Positions 1 to 10,882 of a DNA stretch of 64,000 nt are shown in pieces. How positions within the stretch are numbered: position 1 is the stretch's first letter; each line of letters begins with the position of its first letter. This stretch comes from Galaxea fascicularis (lineage: Eukaryota > Cnidaria > Anthozoa > Scleractinia > Euphylliidae). The notes below the pieces were generated by a model, which ran no database searches, was not told the origin of the DNA, and worked only from the letters and a program-made list of their open reading frames with translations. A program made the translations under genes and the position numbers. Where the stretch lies: positions 4,467,572-4,531,571 of the forward strand of contig OX419347.1 of the NCBI GenBank assembly GCA_948470475.1, given 5' to 3'.

Positions 1-1424
1 TATCCCCTTTCTAGCTCTTAGATTGAAGTCTTCTTGTCATTTTCATGTAGCGTTAAATAAACTAAAACAGTACAGTCAAAAGGTATGTCAAGAGCCATAA
101 TGGGACAGAGAGGGAGTCTCCCGGTATAGTCTTTGGGATATCTTAATTTAAAAAAAATATATTTTTAGAAACTAGTGCGGACGCAACCCACAGGCGGCCG
201 AGACGTTGTTTGTGATTTACATACGTGACAGTATTGCGTTACGTTTTAATGTATGAAAATGGTTCAAAACTCGCTCTAAATTCAACTTGTAGTCAAGCTG
301 GATTTAAATAAAAGAAGCTTATCTTAGTCTGCGCTTGTGTTATTTGAAGTCTTTGTGGCAGCTGAGTCGTTTTAAAGCCGTTCTAAAGCCATTTTGACGA
401 TTTAAACTTTTCCAGGTTTGCTTTCCAGTTAAGAGAAACGAAAGGCTGGCGACCTGGTCGGCCGACGGTTCGCACTCGAAGCTTCATAAATTCCACTAAA
501 ATGCTCGGAGCTCGCCAAAATTGCCTCACCGGCAGCCGTCGATAATTCTTCGTTCTAGTTACTTCGCCTCAGATTCCAAGGTTCATCTTATCCGCCCAAG
601 GTCAGTTCCTAACCAAGAACAATGCGTAGAACAAATTGTTGATGATTTGATTAAGGAGAATGCCTTTAGATTCACTGAGGGGAGAGAGGGACATCCATCA
701 TTCCCAAAGTTCAGTGGTAAACTGTTGAGAGAATTGACTATCGAGAGCTTCACTGTTGGATGAATGAGCACATTAAATTATGGGGTTCAATCTATGAGCG
801 ACCTGAGTAGCATTGGTTATTTGTTCTGCTTAACATGTTGACTTAATGTAAAAGGTGCAGCGTGGAACAATATCTAATGCCATTTATTTTATCACACCTC
901 TGAACATTCCTCACAAAATGGGCTGTAAAGAAAACCAATCCCCTAGCTTTTGACCGCCCGCCACTAGAACGCAAATCTCGGAATTACAACCCATACGGAG
1001 AGGCTGTTTGCAGGCTATATTCCATTGCAGTTCATTGGTATTGAGGCATTCGAAACTGGTTATTTTCACAGGACATCAGCTTAACGTGCGGTAGTCAAAT
1101 GGTAGTTTTTCAGAACAGACGTTTTCGCAGATTTCAGATGGCAAAACCTCAAACAAAGGCCTTTGACAGAACAAGATCATTGGAAATTCAATGATTATTT
1201 TAATGCAGATAAACAAAAGGAACCATATGTAACTGCAGAAAAACAGATTCCTGGGGCATTTTTACTGAAACACGGCAATGCAGTAAGGTAGGTCACAATT
1301 TCGCGAATTATTTCGGTAACGTTTTTGCAAAAGATTGAAACAGCTCGTTTGGCCATAGGAAAGAACTGTTTTGTGTATTTCATTTTACGATTGTCGATTG
1401 ATTAAACAAATTCAATAACAGATG
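1..1424. other. Stretch with no supported gene
   Basis: I see no exon I can defend here. A plus-strand reading frame at about 503-763 (ending in a stop) has fairly protein-like composition, with a Lys/Glu-rich stretch near its end, but has no clear splice site, start or family resemblance. The rest is AT-rich sequence without visible repeats. Confidence 0.5.
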
Positions 1425-1758
1425 CAAATTTATAGAATCATCTTGATACAGCGCAATAAACAGCACTGCAGGAAATTGCTGCTTTGCAGATTTCATTTGA
1501 ATGGTCACACTTTAGGATTTCATCCACAGACCCAAAACATAGAACCACTTTGTACAGCATAATAAACAGCATCACAGGAAAGTACTGCTCAGTAGCTTTC
1601 ATTTGAATGGTCACAATTTAGGATTTCAGTTACCGACTCAAAATTTAGAACCATCTTGTACAACGTAATAAACAGTCCCTCGGGAAAGTACTGTTCAGTA
1701 GCTTTCATTTGAATGGTCGCACTTTAGGATTTCACCCACGAACTCAAAAGCTAGTCGA
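1425..1758. repeat. 105-bp tandem repeat, three degenerate copies
   Basis: Three successive copies of a unit of about 105 bp. Each contains a block close to AGTACTGCTCAGTAGCTTTC, then TTTGAATGGTCACA, then GGATTTCATCCACAGACTC. The same unit recurs at about 30785-31530 and 32500-33060, so it is a dispersed minisatellite family and not a local duplication. A MITE begins about 20 bp after the last copy. Confidence 0.85.
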
Positions 1759-1778
1759 CGGAATCAATGGCACTCTAA

Positions 1779-2229
1779 AGGTCCGTTTAAACGGATTCAA
1801 CATTTGACCAACATTCGTTCAACAAAAGTTGAACGGATGTTGATCAAATGTTGGATGCAAAAACAAAGTTGTACAGAGGCCCGTTCAAACGGTTTAAACA
1901 TTGCGCCGACTTCTTCATTGTTTACACAAACGTTAGACGCCATATTGTCTTTTGCGGCCTGATGTGAGCATGCGTGTTCTATTGTTGAACAGAAGAGTTC
2001 AAATGGCTTCAACACCAGTCAACATTTTCGAGAACAAAGGAAAAGTTGAATCGATGTTGAATGGAAGTTCAAACCGATTTAAACTTGATTCAACAGGCTT
2101 TCAACACGCTCTCAACATTTTTTACACTTTCAACAATGTTGGACCACCTGTTCAAACGCACCCAACATTTGGTTCAACAAAGTGTTGAACGCATGTTGAA
2201 GCAAATGTTGAAACCGTTTAAACGGGCCT
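1779..2229. mobile_element. MITE, TAA target duplication (PIF/Harbinger-like)
   Basis: A 451-bp non-coding element with inverted ends reading AGGTCCGTTTAAACGG at the left and CCGTTTAAACGGGCCT at the right. Both sides are flanked by TAA (1776-1778 and 2230-2232), the 3-bp target typical of PIF/Harbinger elements. The subterminal regions are full of palindromic CAACATTTG / CAAATGTTG and GTTCAAC motifs. A second internal terminus-like block near 1880 suggests an internal duplication. The superfamily call rests only on target size. Confidence 0.75.
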
Positions 2230-3148
2230 TAAAGATTTCCATCCCAGGGACATGAAATTTCCACAGAATGATTGGCTGTTCATTGTAATAAGAATAATAA
2301 TCATCATCATAATCATATTCATAATGAGGATGACGATGATGCTGCTGATGATAAAACAGCGACGTAGAAGGCGGTCAACTTTTTACGCATTTGATGGAAA
2401 TCACTATAGTGATGAATTTAGAATTTTCGAGCCTGACTTAGCTATTACAAACCATACCTGTAGTGTACTGCTGGGAACTGGGACGAGTACATCCGGGCAT
2501 GCAAGAAGGCGTAGAGACGTGGAAGCCATGATGGCCTACTTAGTGTAACTTAGTGAACTTAGTGTTGATTGTGTGTGCCAAAACACTACAATACCAAAAA
2601 TATTCTTCTTTTAGAAATTACTTCGTGGTATTCCCAACTATGGTATTAAGAGATCTCAGTATTGAAATTGAAAAGAAATCCCAGAGCAGGTGTTGCACCT
2701 ATAGGTCGAGTTTTAACACGCAATGCTGTTTTCCCTTGTAAATGTTAAATAAATCGGTGAGATAATGGCATTATCTCACTGAAGGGACAGCAGTCCCGAA
2801 ACGTCTAACACTTACTAATATCAGCGCCCACGACTTATTTAAACCTTTAACATTTACATCTTTAATGGCGCTACACAATGCTTAACACATTTCTGTTTTC
2901 TCTTGCTCTTTTTGGAACTAGCTTTGCCGAGTAATAGGTATAAATGCTTGTTATTTTCGTGAAAGTTTGCATGGTATGTTGCATTGAGTACAGTTCTTTG
3001 GTTTAATTTGTTTTAGACTTTTTCTCCATCAAACCTCGTACCATTTCTTAGCTACTGAACTCAGAAAATGCCCAACTATTACTGTCTTAATCATAAAAAC
3101 AACAATTTCCTCGATTGTGATTGGTTTAAAAAACTCCTATTTTCCACT
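2230..3148. other. Stretch with no supported gene
   Basis: It contains a short, impure ATA/ATC/GAT simple-sequence tract near 2288-2365 and otherwise unremarkable AT-rich DNA. No exon with convincing splice sites was found. Confidence 0.45.
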
Positions 3149-3326
3149 AATAGGCCATTTCCGAGTTCATCTCTGCCTCCTCTTCAAAGCGAGTCCAAGT
3201 GCGAAGTTTTTGTGATGGTAATTAGTTCTACTTTACATATGAATGAAAATTAATTTTCATAACAAAAACTTCGCACTTAGACTCGCTTTGAAGAGGAGGT
3301 AGACATGAACTCGGAAATGGCCTATT
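3149..3326. mobile_element. Palindromic MITE, 178 bp
   Basis: Nearly the whole element is one inverted repeat. The left arm starts AATAGGCCATTTCCGAGTTC and the right arm is its reverse complement, ending GGCCTATT. The arms are about 65 bp with few mismatches and a short central spacer. A CACT sequence lies on both outer sides and may be the target duplication, but four bases is weak. Confidence 0.8.
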
Positions 3327-3616
3327 CACTTGCCAAGTTGTTATCGGACAGTTTGTTATCCGACAGTTCAATAAGCCAATTACATTCAGAGTTGTAGTTT
3401 AAATCAACCAATCACAACCTTGGTTTCAATCACCATAGTAACAGTCAGTACGGACTGTTGAATTGGAGCTTTCTTCAAAATGGATAATTTTTTCCCTCGA
3501 ACAATGACAGTATCTTAGAAGGCAGTAGTGATTTTATTTATCCTATGGCACAAATGTTTATGCCATCAAACCAGACGAGTTCCTTCTTCTTTTCTCGGAA
3601 ATTGTAATTTTTATGA

Positions 3617-3773
3617 TTAATTGGTAATAAGACTTCGTGTCGTCCAATTCGATCTGTTATCATACTCGTGATAAACAAATTGGACGACCGCGCAGCGGAA
3701 GTCCGATTTTGTTATCACTCGTATGATTACAGATCGAATTGGACTCCACTCAGTCCTATTACCATTACTTATA
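3617..3773. mobile_element. Palindromic MITE, relative of the element at 17537
   Basis: Inverted arms include GTCCAATTCGATCTGTTATC on the left and the matching complement on the right, ending in a sequence close to GTCCTATTACCATTA. The element at 17537-17688 shares the terminal pattern (TAATTGGTAAT-like start, TCCACTC-GGTCC-ATTACTATTA end), so both belong to one family. Confidence 0.7.
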
Positions 3774-5938
3774 ATAGCAGACGTGTTTCCCATTCCTATT
3801 TTTGTGACTAAAAGCAGGCAATTCCTTGGCTTTTCCCCCTTCAGGACCCTATTCTAATGATGGTCTGTCTATGTTACCTCTGCTACAGAGGAGAGGTTTA
3901 CAATTTTTCAAACAGGGATATGATATTGATTGAAATTCAGCCGTTATTTGCCCCATGAACACAAGTCATTAATAATTAATTCCAGACTGGGACAATTACG
4001 ACGAGACATGTTAATGGACACGACAATATTTAATTTGCAGTTGACATTTTTTTAAGATCTTTTAATCTTCTCTATGACATCGAGTCTGTAAAAATGTCTA
4101 TTAACTACAGACGTACTCAAAGTGCGATTGCAATTTGACAGTTTTTCATTAAAAATGGTCAAGCTTGGTCATTGACATTTTAATGAAATTCCGGTTTTGT
4201 AAGCGTTGCGAGTTCGCAGTTAAAAAAACGTATTTGCTAATAAAATGGACATCTGCCACAGTCACGGTAGGTGCGTCAAAAAGGAGGCGAATAAACATAT
4301 TAAGAAGGTAAGAGCAGTCTTTTAAACTCCGCTAACACAAACATTTTCTCGTGTGAATGCCTTGATGAACTTACCATTATTGAAAAAGTTTATATTTTCA
4401 TTTTCTAGTCTTGCGAGAGTAAGTTGTGCATTTAGTCATTAAATCATTAGGAAATCGTAGTTCTTGTTTCTTCCCTGCATAATCAGTTGATGCCGAAAGG
4501 GGACTATTAAGGGAAACCTTGTTTTCCCCTACTGATCACCTATTTTAGTGAGGCCTACAAAAGGGCCAGAGGAAAAAAACTGTAAATGTTAAGCATGACT
4601 TCTTCGATGTGGCATGAATGGTTTTCACAGCTGGTGAGAAGAAGCCGCCAAGCCTTTTTTTAACTGAAGTAGTCAAACCTACAATCCTAGCCAAAATCTG
4701 TTACACTATATGGTATAAAGCTAAATCACGCACAAAATACAGCTTGGTGATATGAACATATTCTGATACATGTGATGCACTCACAATAAGTTTCAAAATT
4801 TTTTTTCCTGAACCTCGATACTCGTATCTACCTTCCTCTGGGACAATCGCCACTGATCCGATTTCTCATTGTAAAACGTTTGGGTTGTTGAAAATGGCTT
4901 TGGGAGAGGGGATAGAGACGCAGTTTATAGGCTGCTTTAACAAAGTGGACGGCAGCGGCAGCGAGAACGCCACAAAACAATAGTTTTAATGAACAAAACC
5001 AATCACTCTGTACGTGCGTTTTACAGTTTCGTGCATTTCTTTGCCGTCATCTGCAAAACAACAACATGAAATGACCCAATTTTAGGTTTTCTCGAGAACG
5101 TGAACGCATGACGGTAAACTTTTGTTTCTTTTTTCTTACGTGAACTCCGTTCGTAGTAATTTAGACCCTGGACAGTTTCTCAGTATTTTAAAAAAATTGG
5201 AATAACCGCGAAAGAGTTACAAAAACGAGAGTTAAGAAATATTTTGAAATGACAGGTTCGTTGCCGAAAGTTTCCCAAGGAGTTCGGTCGCGATTGCACA
5301 TAATCTGTTACCAGCCTACCAGTAAGGTCCTGCCATAAGGCTACATAAGGTGTGCTGTTTGGTTATCAATAACAACAACAAAAGGTTATTAAAATACTCC
5401 AAAATTTATGCGTGCATGGTTTTTACTGCATGGTTCAATTTTCTTGGAAATAGTATGAATCAAACACTGGTGGTCTGTAATTTTCGATTTCAGCAGAAGA
5501 AGAACTTCAAAAAAGCTTTGTACATTAGTCAACGGAGTTATATAACTCATCAAAGGGGAAAAAACATTCTACGTAACAATGTATTAATAGCCCAGCAATT
5601 TGTACGTTGTACATGCGAACAGTAGAAATAAGAACCAGTAAATTGTCATAAAGATTAAAACGCAAAAAGACCCTGTCATAAACCAGCTAATGGCATAATT
5701 AGTAAAATGAATTCTCCATATTTACCGACATATCACAAACAGCCGGTGGACGTTTTTTAATCGCTTTTTGACGTAGAAGGATATGTCAAATTTTCGTAGG
5801 TTTGAAAAATCGAATGTCAGAATACCCTGGGGGTTAAACCGAAAAAAACAGTTGCTGTACCATGCGCTGGTTGGGTAGTGAGAAATCTTAGAGTATAGAC
5901 TCTAGCCACATCAAGGTGTTAACTGTTGTCCTTTAACA
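3774..5938. other. Long stretch with no supported gene
   Basis: About 2.2 kb upstream of the PAN/EGF gene. I found no exon with both good splice sites and an interpretable product. The part nearest 5938 may hold the promoter and 5' UTR of that gene, but I see no distinctive promoter motif. Confidence 0.45.
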
Positions 5939-6301
5939 ATGCCTGGTTTTCAGTTTAAAATGACGTTTAGCTGTGGATCTATTTTCGTCGCGATTGGAAC
6001 ACTGCTGCTTTCGAGAGCATGCGCAGCTTTGTCGAACAACGTTGAATTTCAAACACCACTCATGTACATCTACAACATATACATCAAGGATGTTGCCATA
6101 GTGAGGCATACTATCGCCTCCGTGAACGTAAACAGTCCAGTGGCATGTTTCCGTCACTGCGCAAAAGTCTGTGGCTGTGTAGCATTTCAAGTGACTGGCA
6201 CGAGCTGTGAACTGTTGGATACAGATAGGGATGGCGCGGGAGAGGACATGGTGACCAGACAAGGGACACTTCTTTATACCATGCAACAGACTGGTATTGA
6301 G
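5939..6301 (+). CDS. Secreted PAN/EGF protein, exon 1 (signal peptide and PAN/apple-like domain)
   Basis: First coding exon, 121 codons, ending at the splice donor GAG|GTAATA in phase 0. Translation may start at 5939 or at the second Met at 5960; the second gives a cleaner signal peptide (Met, then a hydrophobic run Ile-Phe-Val-Ala-Ile-Gly-Thr-Leu-Leu-Leu, ending near Ala-Cys-Ala). The rest carries a PAN/apple-like core: CFRHCAKVCGCVAF around residues 68-81, followed by a further Cys in SCELLD. PAN domains bind protein or carbohydrate ligands outside the cell. Without splicing the frame would end 12 bases later, so the exon model is needed to join it to the EGF exon at 7915. Whether the product is secreted or matrix-bound is inferred. 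Confidence 0.8.
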
Positions 6302-7914
6302 GTAATATCGTGTTAGCTGGTTATTTCCAAATTTAATGTTAAATAATGTTTCCAAGATGTGATTCTCGAGCAGATATCTATGCACCACAAATGGTTCAAA
6401 AGACAACATCAGTACTAAATCAAAGCAAGGTGTCTTCATTGATTAAGAGGCTGTTACAAGATATGTTATTATATAGCTGAGTAGAGGTTCCGCTCCGAGG
6501 TTCAACCCCTTACCCTTCTATACACCGGGTTTGACAGAAAAGGTACCGATATCGTACACCTTTCATAACAAAAAATGGCACCCTTTTCACATACCCACTC
6601 AAGAACACTTTGTCCATTTTCTAAACCTTGGGCCGAAATTAGAAACGATATATTAAGGATAACATCAAGCATCATCGGAAGAGATGTTACCCAAAAGAAA
6701 TTACCCAAATGACATATTTCCCTACCCTTTCATAGACTTCAACTCATGAAATCCCTACCCTTTTATTACCCGGCACTTGAAAAAGGTCCCCCCTATTTTG
6801 GGCTGAGAATCCTCGTAAAGGCCATTATAGGGAGTATATCCCGGGGGGGGGGGTGAGTGAAGGAAACACTAGACAAGCTCTTTACATGTTTTTTGAGTGG
6901 GACTTAAAGCCTTTTTCACTAAAAATTGTTTCTTTGAAATTCCATAGCACTTCATATCGCGATCGTATCGGAAATATGTGCTACACAACTTGTAATTAAA
7001 AAATAATAATTTATAATAAATAAAAATCAGTAGTTTACTGTGGCATGACCAGAAACAGGCATACAGCTAATTGACTTCCCAGAAATGTTCATTGATTAAA
7101 ATGTTAAAATGGGATATAGACTGCAAAGTGACTGAGAGATACCGAATAAGCACGCTCATAAGTTTGAACCAAACTGTAAACCGTATGCAGCTCTAAGCAG
7201 GTTGTCGTTGTTAGAAAAGGAATACTGTACCTGCCAACTAAATCTGATTCAAACACGTGAGATTGTTATCCTGGGAGACCCAGGATTTCTGACGACGACA
7301 CGACCATATACGACGACTTCCGAAGACTTAGCAAGACGCCCGAAGATTTCGAAAGACGTTCCCAATAACTCAGAACCCAGGATATGTATATCGCTGAACA
7401 TGACCACGCCCGAAGTGTCTTTCCTTAAAAAATCAGAAATTTCGGGAAAAGTGTCGTCATTTAGTCATTTTACATGGACTTTTCGTTCCTCGCATTGGTT
7501 TGAGTTTACATATTTTTGGGAAGTGTGTCAGTTAGGCTGTAATAGGTAAAAATTTTTTCAACCAGGCTTGAGAAATTAGTCTTATAAGAGTGTGGTGGCA
7601 GTGAGATCGAAGTTTTCAACCTGCAGGCTTGAGAGTCGCGTCTTAGGCGTAGGAGTTACCCTGCATAGAATACTATTTTTGTGTTTTTGCCTACCAAATT
7701 CCGTCATCCAAAAGATCGAAAATGGGAGAAGAGTTTTCAGTCATTTTAACACGATTCGAAGCTTGAAGCTTGAGGCTTTTAATTAGGAGGAGTTCACAAA
7801 ACATGCAATTGTACAAACGTTTCCCATATAATCATCTGCCCCTCCTAGTACTCCGCTCTCTTATAATTTTAAAGGACCAGATTTGAATAGGCCGTATATA
7901 TTTTTCTTTTCTAG
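6302..7914 (+). other. Intron of the PAN/EGF gene
   Basis: It begins GTAATA and ends CTAG. The sequence at about 6495-6860 is pyrimidine-rich and ends in an 11-base G run, resembling a degraded mobile element. The reading frame at 7202-7549 looks repeat-derived (CCTGGGAGACCCAGGATTTC and GAAGATTTCGAAAGACGTTC motifs) and is not taken as a gene. Confidence 0.6.
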
Positions 7915-8706
7915 GTCAATAAAAGCTGTTTAAACGGATGCTGCAAATCCCAACCTTGTCTGAACGGAGGCTCGTGCGTGGAAAAATGCGATGACGTCAA
8001 AGAAAAGTACATTTGCGCATGTCCAAAAGATTACCAGGGAGAGCGATGCGAGGTATTTTACCCAAGAGTCAAATCGTGCCAAGGCGTTATACGTGTTAAA
8101 CCAGATTCTATTTCAGGTATTTATAACCTGTTAATCAGCTCTAATAAAACCATCCAGACCTTCTGTGATTTCAGCTCTGAAGCGGGCAAGGCTTGGACTC
8201 TCATAGAGTCGTTTTCGTTGGAAAACAAGGAGTTTTACATGGACAAACCATTTTACCACGACCATCCACGAAACGAGGATAATTTTACTTGGAATAACTT
8301 TCGAGTTTCGTACCAAGCTGTGGTCAACATCCGGGATAACTCGACGCACTGGCGCGTGACGTGCAACTTCCCATCAGGCATCAGTTACTCTGACTACGCA
8401 CGCGCGTCACTGACAGCCACTGACCTGCTGACGTTTGTAAATGAAGACAGGTGCCAGAAATATGAGTATATTTCAGTTAGGGGTATCAACTGCACAGATT
8501 GTGAGGGGATGTTAGTCCAAAGGGATAATCAACATATGCACACAGATTCCTCCTGGAGTGGTCGAAATGGCTGTGATTGGGATCCAGGAGAAGGTGCAGT
8601 AGAAAATGAAGATAACTTTGGTTTCTACCTCGTCACTAATCCTAAACATAAGTGCACGGAAACCCCTTTGTCAACCACACAGTGGTGGCTTGGAGCAAAT
8701 TTCTAA
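7915..8706 (+). CDS. Secreted PAN/EGF protein, exon 2 (EGF domain and long C-terminal domain)
   Basis: Second and last coding exon. It follows a good acceptor (TTTTTCTTTTCTAG, cut after 7914), is in phase with exon 1, and ends in TAA at 8704-8706; the full protein is about 384 aa. It opens with a Cys-rich linker, then one EGF repeat with six cysteines: CKSQPCLNGGSCVEKC, then YICACPKDYQGERC. The remaining roughly 200 residues include KSCQGVIRVKPDSISGIYNL and FCDFSSEAGKAWTLIESF, like the start of a fibrinogen C-terminal or similar recognition domain, then several Cys pairs and a WSGRNGCDWDPGEG stretch. I have the impression that PAN-EGF-fibrinogen-like architectures are common in cnidarian secreted proteins. 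A ligand-binding role is likely but the ligand is unknown. The 1.6-kb intron holds repeat-like DNA, including a G homopolymer near 6843. Confidence 0.88.
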   Translation, partial: VNKSCLNGCCKSQPCLNGGSCVEKCDDVKEKYICACPKDYQGERCEVFYPRVKSCQGVIRVKPDSISGIYNLLISSNKTIQTFCDFSSEAGKAWTLIESFSLENKEFYMDKPFYHDHPRNEDNFTWNNFRVSYQAVVNIRDNSTHWRVTCNFPSGISYSDYARASLTATDLLTFVNEDRCQKYEYISVRGINCTDCEGMLVQRDNQHMHTDSSWSGRNGCDWDPGEGAVENEDNFGFYLVTNPKHKCTETPLSTTQWWLGANF

Positions 8707-8779
8707 TCAACAACTGATTGTATGGGAAGACAGGTTATCTAGGCAGGAGTTAGTCAGTAAATCTTGGTCAAGAATTTAA

Positions 8780-9010
8780 GGTGGCTTACAAGGATTCCCA
8801 GCGCCTTCCATCACATATATAGATTGATGGATCTATACTGCCACTCTTTATCGCTCTTTTGTTTGTAACAACTGCTTAATCATTGGAAACGAGCTATAGC
8901 AAATTTTGTCACTTGATACAATACCATAGCAACAGTATAACATGTTAGAAACACCTTTAAATTGACCTTAAAATGATAACTCAAAAGCGACCTGAGTGAC
9001 CCCGTTTTTA
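8780..9010. mobile_element. Truncated copy of the TTAA / GGTGGCT MITE family
   Basis: It starts at a TTAA followed by GGTGGCTTACAAGG and runs through TTCCCAGCGCCTTCC and CTGCCACTCTTTATC. These blocks match, in reverse orientation, the right half of the complete element at 12889-13213 (TTCCCAGCACTTTCC, TGCCACTCTTTATC in reverse complement). The opposite terminus is not found, so the copy appears truncated. Confidence 0.55.
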
Positions 9011-9327
9011 TATGCTGAACAGTTATTAGTATTTTGAGGTCCAACATCTTGCAAAAGTTAAAAAAAAAATCATGGGTGCTATGGCCATCGCCAGCTATGA
9101 TCTTAGCCCTAATAGGACAGTGTAATTGGACAGTACGCGGTATCGCGCGCGCGCTGCAAGAGGGCAGTTCCAATTTCATTTCTTTACCACGCATCTCAGG
9201 GTGAAAACGATGGTTTGGTTTTCATGTGCGTGCTGTACTGGCCAAAGTAACAAATGAATAAAGAAGTAAAGGGGCTGGTTGCTAAGAAACTGTGGTGCTG
9301 CGTCGGTGGAGGAGTTGTACACAAGAA

Positions 9328-9343
9328 TTTGGTTTTATCAACG

Positions 9344-9374
<31 letters not shown>

Positions 9375-9435
9375 GGATTCAAAAAAGCTATAGCGGTGGT
9401 CAATTTACATTATCAACTCCGTTGATAAAACCAAA
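9328..9435. mobile_element. Near-perfect 108-bp palindrome (MITE)
   Basis: Arms of about 42 bp, starting TTTGGTTTTATCAACGGAG on the left with its exact complement on the right, around a spacer of about 24 bp. Such a sequence can form a stable hairpin and is best read as a short foldback MITE. Confidence 0.8.
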
Positions 9436-9953
9436 GTTTACTGTTTCACAAACCACGACCCACTCAATTTCTAAACTTTCCAGACTTTTTCATTCAATGT
9501 ATGGGTATCCGGTCCATTCGTTCAGTAATCAGATCGTTCCACGGTATGGTGAGATCTTTAAGCAATACAAATAGATAACTGTAGATGTATGTTCAGGCTT
9601 AGACTGTAACCAGGTGGACAATCGGACATGATTTGAGGTTTGATGTATGTAACTTATATTAAAGTTTCAATTTATGGGTCTCCAAATCTCGTACTCAGAT
9701 CTCCCACGAGATTACGGGTCTCCTATTTAGAGGCAAATTTCTCGGAATCTGTGTTATTATTTTTTCGCAAACTTTTCTCAGTGATGTATTCCATAAAATG
9801 AAAAAGAGTAAAACAATCTGGCTCACAAATGGTCGGGGTGGAATCACCGCCAGCTTAGGAATACCGTGCACGTAAAATAGTTTTCGATGTAAATATGCGC
9901 TGTGAGCTGCACACTCTGCTTCAGAAAATCTGTGCAAATATTATTATTCGCGT

Positions 9954-10377
9954 TACCCTGGGTTCTACAGGATATTTTTTTCTTATCGATACTGATGGTT
10001 CGCGGCGAAGCCGCGTTAACGAGGCTCAAAGCGCCAAGGAGAAAAAAATAACCTCTGGTCACAGGAGTACGCAACCTCATTTCCATGCGAGAAATCAGTT
10101 CAGAATTTGAACTAGTTCGTTGATTGGTTCTTCAAAGGAAACAACAATTGTGATTGGCTTACGAAAAGCGTGGTTTCCCAGCCGACATGAAACAAGAACT
10201 ACGGTTGGCTTAGTAAAAGCGTGGTTTCCCAGGCGACAGCACAGCAAGGAAATGAGGTTCATTACTTGTGTGACCAGAGGTTATTTTTTCTCCTCGGCGC
10301 TTTGCGCCTCGTTAACGCGGCTTCGCCGCGAACCATCAATATCGATAAGAAAAAAATATCCTCTGGAACCCAGGGTA
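9954..10377. mobile_element. 424-bp MITE with 9-bp target duplication
   Basis: Inverted terminal arms of about 125 bp, starting TACCCTGGGTTC at both ends and containing GGTTCGCGGCGAAGCCGCG and AATAACCTCTGGTCACA. The element is flanked exactly by the direct repeat TATTCGCGT (9945-9953 and 10378-10386). A 9-bp duplication is typical of Mutator-like elements. The interior holds two imperfect direct copies of an AAAAGCGTGGTTTCCCAG block. There is no coding capacity; the open frames across it are accidental. Confidence 0.85.
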
Positions 10378-10882
10378 TATTCGCGTTGACCTTTGGAGCC
10401 AATCTATACGCAATAGCCGACTACTGCATGTTACCCTTTTACTCAGTTGCTGCTATCATCATATTTCGATGGGCTTGTATGGCCAGTTTCCCGTCTTCTG
10501 TGTTCATCTCCTAATTTAGAGACTTAAAAGAAAAGAAATGAGAAGAGTAGAGAAGGGTTCAAAAGGTAAGGCGTTCATGTTAGGCCCATAAGACGTCCCA
10601 TACAAAACATTAAAAGGACGCCACGAAATGATCCCATGGTGCAATGGGCTCCTCGGCTGTCTGTCTCCCGACCCAGAATCCTTTGCGTTCTTCACAATTC
10701 GCGGCAATGGACGTTGATGTTTCTTGAGGTATCTGGGCGTAAATTTACCCATTTTTACCTCATTTTGTTGGACTGACTGCTGCTATACCGTCTGGAAGTG
10801 TAATTAGCAAGGCTCTTTTGCGTTATTTCAGGTAGTTCGCAAGCCTGAGACAAATTTGCCTTCGTCAAACTTTACTGTGAAA

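Noticed and set aside
521..763. 80-codon plus-strand frame with protein-like composition
   Set aside because: No recognisable family, no convincing start and no splice sites; an overlapping minus-strand frame is equally open.
4243..4308. Short open segment with DICHSHGRCVKK, ending at a good donor (AAG|GTAAGA)
   Set aside because: It looks faintly EGF-like, but there is no acceptor or partner exon I can identify, so it was left out as a gene.
5933..6439. 168-codon minus-strand frame
   Set aside because: It is the antisense shadow of exon 1 of the PAN/EGF gene, which has better features (signal peptide, Cys pattern, splice donor).
9844..10514. Overlapping frames of 71-97 codons on both strands
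   Set aside because: They follow the arms of the 424-bp inverted-repeat MITE and are mirrored on both strands for that reason.
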